Source of the DNA: an uncultured bacterium
GTDB lineage: Bacteria > Sysuimicrobiota > Sysuimicrobiia > Sysuimicrobiales > Sysuimicrobiaceae
Direction of reading: 5' to 3'
NCBI GenBank assembly: GCA_938028835.1
Contig: CALIMJ010000027.1
Span: forward strand, 24,380 to 88,379
DNA: 64,000 bases
Shown: piece after piece, positions 61,107 to 64,000 of the stretch
How positions within the stretch are numbered: the first letter of the stretch is position 1
Layout: every line of letters starts with the position of its first letter
The notes under the pieces: model-generated
The model's input: the letters and a program-made list of their open reading frames with translations, nothing else
What the model was told of the DNA's origin: nothing
Databases searched by the model: none
Translations under genes and position numbers: made by a program

Positions 61107-62118
61107 CGCGGCGGTGCGTGGGCCCGCGGCCGGTACGGTCCGGGAGATTTCCCTGGCCCAGGCGATCCGTGAGGCTTTGGCCGAGGAGATGCGCCGGGAC
61201 CCCCGGGTGTTCATCCTCGGCGAGGACGTGGCAGAAGCGGGCACCCCCTTCAAGGTCCTTTCGGGCCTGGTGGACGAGTTCGGGCCGCAGCGGGTGATCG
61301 ACACCCCCATCTCCGAGGCGGGCTTCGTGGGGATCGCGGTCGGCGCCGCCATGACGGGCATGCGACCCGTGGTGGACATCATGTTCGGGGACTTCCTCAC
61401 CCTGGCGATGGACCAGATCGTGAACCAGGCGGGCAAGGTGCACTACATGTCCGGCGGCAAGCTGAAGGTCCCGCTGGTGATCCGTACCACCCTGGGGGCC
61501 ACCCGGCGGTCCGCGGCGCAGCACAGCCAGAGCCTGCACGCCTGGTTCGCCCACATCCCGGGTTTGAAGGTGGCGGTCCCCTCCACCCCGTACGACGCCA
61601 AGGGCCTGCTGAAGACCGCCATCCGAGACGACAACCCGGTGCTGTTCTTCGAGGACAAGATGATGTACCAGGTCAAGGGCCCGGTCCCGGAGGAGGAGTA
61701 CACCCTCCCCTTCGGGGTGGCGGACGTGAAGCGGCCGGGGCGGGACGTGACCCTGGTGGCCACCAGCAGCATGGTGTACGTGGCCCTGGAGGCCGCCGAG
61801 CTGCTGGAGCAGGAGGGGATCTCCGCGGAGGTGGTGGACCCACGTACGATCTTCCCCCTGGACGTGGAGACCCTGGTGCGGAGCGCGCGGAAGACGGGGC
61901 GGGTGGTGGTGGTGGACGAGGGGCACCGCCGGTACGGGGTCACCGCGGAGCTGGCGGCGACCATCGCGGAGGAGGCCTTTTACGACCTGGAGGCGCCTGT
62001 GCGCCGGGTGGGTGCTCTGGACGTGCCGGTCCCGTTTTCTCCGGTCCTGGAGGACCGGACGGTGCCCACCCCACAGCAGGTGGCGTCGGTGGCGCGGGAG
62101 CTCTGTGGCCGGAACTAG
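61093..62118 (+). CDS. 2-Oxoacid dehydrogenase E1 beta
   Basis: This 341-residue partner of E1 alpha has FILGEDVAEAGTPFKV near the start and the usual DTPISEAGFVGIAVGAAM. The C-terminal block with VVVVDEGH is conserved. It completes the active site with the alpha subunit and feeds the lipoyl E2 encoded downstream. Confidence 0.93.
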   Translation: MSTPSAAVRGPAAGTVREISLAQAIREALAEEMRRDPRVFILGEDVAEAGTPFKVLSGLVDEFGPQRVIDTPISEAGFVGIAVGAAMTGMRPVVDIMFGDFLTLAMDQIVNQAGKVHYMSGGKLKVPLVIRTTLGATRRSAAQHSQSLHAWFAHIPGLKVAVPSTPYDAKGLLKTAIRDDNPVLFFEDKMMYQVKGPVPEEEYTLPFGVADVKRPGRDVTLVATSSMVYVALEAAELLEQEGISAEVVDPRTIFPLDVETLVRSARKTGRVVVVDEGHRRYGVTAELAATIAEEAFYDLEAPVRRVGALDVPVPFSPVLEDRTVPTPQQVASVARELCGRN

Positions 62119-62145
62119 CCCGGGCGTGGAAAGGAGGTGCGGGCG

Positions 62146-63483
62146 ATGGGAATCAAGACGTACGGCCTCATGGGGGTGGACTGGGAGGCGCGGGTGGATT
62201 ACGACCGCCTGCGCCGGGAACGGCTGGCACGGGTCAAGGGGCTGCTGAGGCAGTCCGAGCTGGGCTCCCTGCTGTGTTTCGACATGAACAACATCCGGTA
62301 CATCACCGCCACCCATATCGGTACCTGGGCCATGGACAAGCTGGTGCGCTTCTGCCTGCTGCCCCAGGACGACGACCCCATCCTGTGGGACTTCGGTTCG
62401 GCGGCGCGCCACCACCAGCTGTACTGCCCGTGGCTGGGTGAGCGGTCCCGGGCGGGGATCTCCACCCTCCGGGGCGCCTACCCCGAGCGGGCCAGGGACG
62501 TGGCCCGCAAGATCCGGGTGGAGCTGGAGACCCGCGGGCTGCACCGGGAACCCGTAGGGGTAGACGTGGTGGAGCCGCCCGTGCTGTTCGCCCTACAGGA
62601 GGAGGGGTTGCGGGTGGTGGACGGCCAGTCCCTCATGCAGGAGGCGCGCAAGATCAAGACCCAGGACGAGATCACCCTGCTGGCGACCGCCTGCATGATG
62701 GTGGACGCCGCCTACGAGGAGCTGTACAAGTTCCTGCGCCCGGGCGTGCGGGAGAACGAGTGCGTGGGGTTGGTGGCCAAGATCCTGTACGACCTGGGCT
62801 CCGAGCACGTGGAGGGCGTCAACGCCATCAGCGGAGAGCGCTGTAACCCGCACCCGCACGTGTACACGGACCGCGTGCTGCGGCCCGGAGACCCCGTGTA
62901 CTTTGATATCCTCCACAGCTTCAACGGCTACCGCACCTGTTACTACCGCACCTTCGTGGTGGGTAGCGCTTCCCCGGCTATGGTGGACGCTTACAAGCGC
63001 TGCCGGGACTACCTGGACGCGGCCATCAGCCTCATCAAGCCGGGCGTGACCACCGCGGACGTGGTGAAGGTCTGGCCCAGGGCGGAGGAGTTCGGCTTCC
63101 CCAACGAGGAGGCCGCCTTCGCCCTTCAGTACGGGCACGGGGTGGGGCTCTCGATCTGGGAGAAACCCATCTTCAGCCGCCTCGTTTCCTTCGACCACCC
63201 GGAGGTCATCGAGGAAGGGATGGTGTTCGCCCTGGAGACCTTCTGGCCGGCCCGGGACGGGTGGTCCGCGGCCCGCATCGAGGAGCAGCTGGTGGTGACC
63301 AAGGACGGCTGCGAGGTGATCACCCGCTTCCCGGCGGAGACGCTGCTGGTGGCTGGCACCCGGTACTGGACCGTGGACGGGCCGCTTCCCACCACCCGGG
63401 AGGTGCAGTCGCAGCTGAACCGCACGGCCCCGCCCCTGGAGGCGGTGGTGGCGTCCGCGGCGGTGGAAGGCGTACGGCCCTGA
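62146..63483 (+). CDS. M24 / creatinase-like protein
   Basis: This 445-residue protein has an N-terminal creatinase/prolidase domain and a C-terminal pita-bread domain. The metal-site His is in YGHGVGLSIWEKP and Glu residues are in EEGMVFALETF and RIEEQLVV. The first Asp is in VYFDILHSFNGY, but the second Asp of the usual DxxRTF motif is replaced in YRTCYYRTF. With an incomplete metal site it may be a creatinase-type hydrolase or a non-peptidase. ATG 62146 has AAAGGAGGTG upstream. It lies inside the 2-oxoacid dehydrogenase operon, which suggests a matching nitrogenous substrate. Confidence 0.8.
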   Translation: MGIKTYGLMGVDWEARVDYDRLRRERLARVKGLLRQSELGSLLCFDMNNIRYITATHIGTWAMDKLVRFCLLPQDDDPILWDFGSAARHHQLYCPWLGERSRAGISTLRGAYPERARDVARKIRVELETRGLHREPVGVDVVEPPVLFALQEEGLRVVDGQSLMQEARKIKTQDEITLLATACMMVDAAYEELYKFLRPGVRENECVGLVAKILYDLGSEHVEGVNAISGERCNPHPHVYTDRVLRPGDPVYFDILHSFNGYRTCYYRTFVVGSASPAMVDAYKRCRDYLDAAISLIKPGVTTADVVKVWPRAEEFGFPNEEAAFALQYGHGVGLSIWEKPIFSRLVSFDHPEVIEEGMVFALETFWPARDGWSAARIEEQLVVTKDGCEVITRFPAETLLVAGTRYWTVDGPLPTTREVQSQLNRTAPPLEAVVASAAVEGVRP

Positions 63484-63493
63484 GGAGGGAGCG

Positions 63494-64000
63494 GTGCCGA
63501 GGGAGGTGATCATGCCCGCCCTGGGCATGGCCCAGGAGACGGGCAAGGTCCTGCGGTGGTTGCGCTCGGAGGGCGAGGAAGTCCGGCAGGGCGAGCCGCT
63601 GCTGGAGGTGGAGACGGACAAGGCCAATGTGGAGATCGAGTCCCCCGCCTCCGGCGTCCTGGCGCGGGTGCTGGCTCGGGAAGGCGACGAAGTCCCCGTG
63701 GGCCAGGTGATCGGCTGGATCCTCCTTCCCGGGGAGGAACCCTCCGAGCCGCCGGCTGCACCGGTGAGTCCGCCTGCCGTAGCGGCTGCACCGGTGGCGG
63801 CGGAGCAGGTCCCCGGGCCGCCGGCGGAGCCCGCGCCCGCGAGGCCCCGGGCTTCTCCCAAGGCTCGCCGGCTGGCCCGAGAGATGGGGGTGGACCTGCA
63901 GTCCGTCCAGGGGTCCGGCCCCGGAGGAGCGGTCCTCGCCTCGGACCTGCAGCGGATGACTGAGGTGGCCCCCGCCGCTGAGCTCCCCCACGTGTGGAAG
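63494..64000 (+). CDS. Dihydrolipoamide acyltransferase E2 (partial)
   Basis: This is the start of the E2 core enzyme, cut by the right edge (169 residues visible). A lipoyl domain has MPALGMAQETGKVLRWL and the lipoylated Lys in VETDKANVE. An Ala/Pro-rich linker follows, then a peripheral-subunit-binding domain (SPKARRLAREMGVDL and GSGPGGAVLASDL). The catalytic domain would follow beyond the window. The GTG start is 10 bases after the M24 stop. Confidence 0.92.
   Translation, partial: MPREVIMPALGMAQETGKVLRWLRSEGEEVRQGEPLLEVETDKANVEIESPASGVLARVLAREGDEVPVGQVIGWILLPGEEPSEPPAAPVSPPAVAAAPVAAEQVPGPPAEPAPARPRASPKARRLAREMGVDLQSVQGSGPGGAVLASDLQRMTEVAPAAELPHVWK

Overview
The window is very GC-rich bacterial DNA, densely packed, with many GTG and TTG starts, short Shine-Dalgarno spacings and many 1-4 base stop/start overlaps. 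It carries type IV pilus genes, an HrcA/CIRCE-type groESL operon, tmRNA/SmpB, an archaeal-type ATP-dependent DNA ligase, ATP-type PEP carboxykinase and a regulator with a C-terminal BTAD domain. This fits a deep-branching, probably thermophile-related lineage (Chloroflexota, Armatimonadota/Sysuimicrobiota or deep Firmicutes style). I cannot name the phylum from the sequence alone.

Layout. 1-3.6 kb (minus): branched-chain amino acid type ABC transporter (livM, livH, binding protein, partial livG). 3.7-5.6 kb: exported SLH-SPOR-phosphodiester glycosidase fusion. 5.6-12.2 kb: pilus motor genes pilC and pilT behind a DnaB-like protein (minus), and a divergent pilB with a TPR-like N-terminus and a tandem MshEN (c-di-GMP type) domain. 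12.2-15.3 kb: zinc alcohol dehydrogenase, nagA and a degenerate UDP-glucose dehydrogenase homologue. 15.42-15.61 kb (minus): a c-di-GMP-I (GEMM) riboswitch with its own promoter and terminator and no gene behind it. 15.7-21.5 kb: DNA ligase, then nfeD-tsaE-tsaB-rimI-tsaD. 21.5-23.9 kb (minus): a CmtR-like metal sensor and a P1B ATPase. 24-26 kb: groES-groEL.

26-43.4 kb is the most unusual part. Five PrsW-like intramembrane protease genes (four with complete motifs, one degenerate) are interleaved with small exported or membrane-anchored proteins of two paralogous families. A large regulator with a MalT-like ATPase and a C-terminal SARP/BTAD DNA-binding region sits among them. Five 18-bp sites (TTTAAGC-type heptamers repeated every 11 bp) lie just upstream of the transcription units of this region and I noticed none elsewhere. 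The 11-bp heptamer layout is the one known for SARP-family operators, so I infer a regulon in which this regulator controls membrane proteases and their candidate exported substrates.

43.5-47 kb: tRNA-Ile, a frameshifted Gfo/Idh/MocA oxidoreductase, an M20 peptidase and an SDR. 47-52 kb: a small membrane protein with a possible ATA start, a PhoR/PhoB-like two-component pair and pckA. 52-55.5 kb: moeA, cupin, moaC, thioesterase, smpB, ssrA. 55.5-64 kb: a plus-strand catabolic operon with a TAXI-TRAP transporter, an FCD-type GntR regulator, a 3-hydroxyisobutyrate dehydrogenase family enzyme, E1 alpha and beta and the start of E2 of a 2-oxoacid (or acetoin) dehydrogenase, and an M24/creatinase-like protein.

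All calls come from reading the sequence and the conceptual translations; no database search was run.
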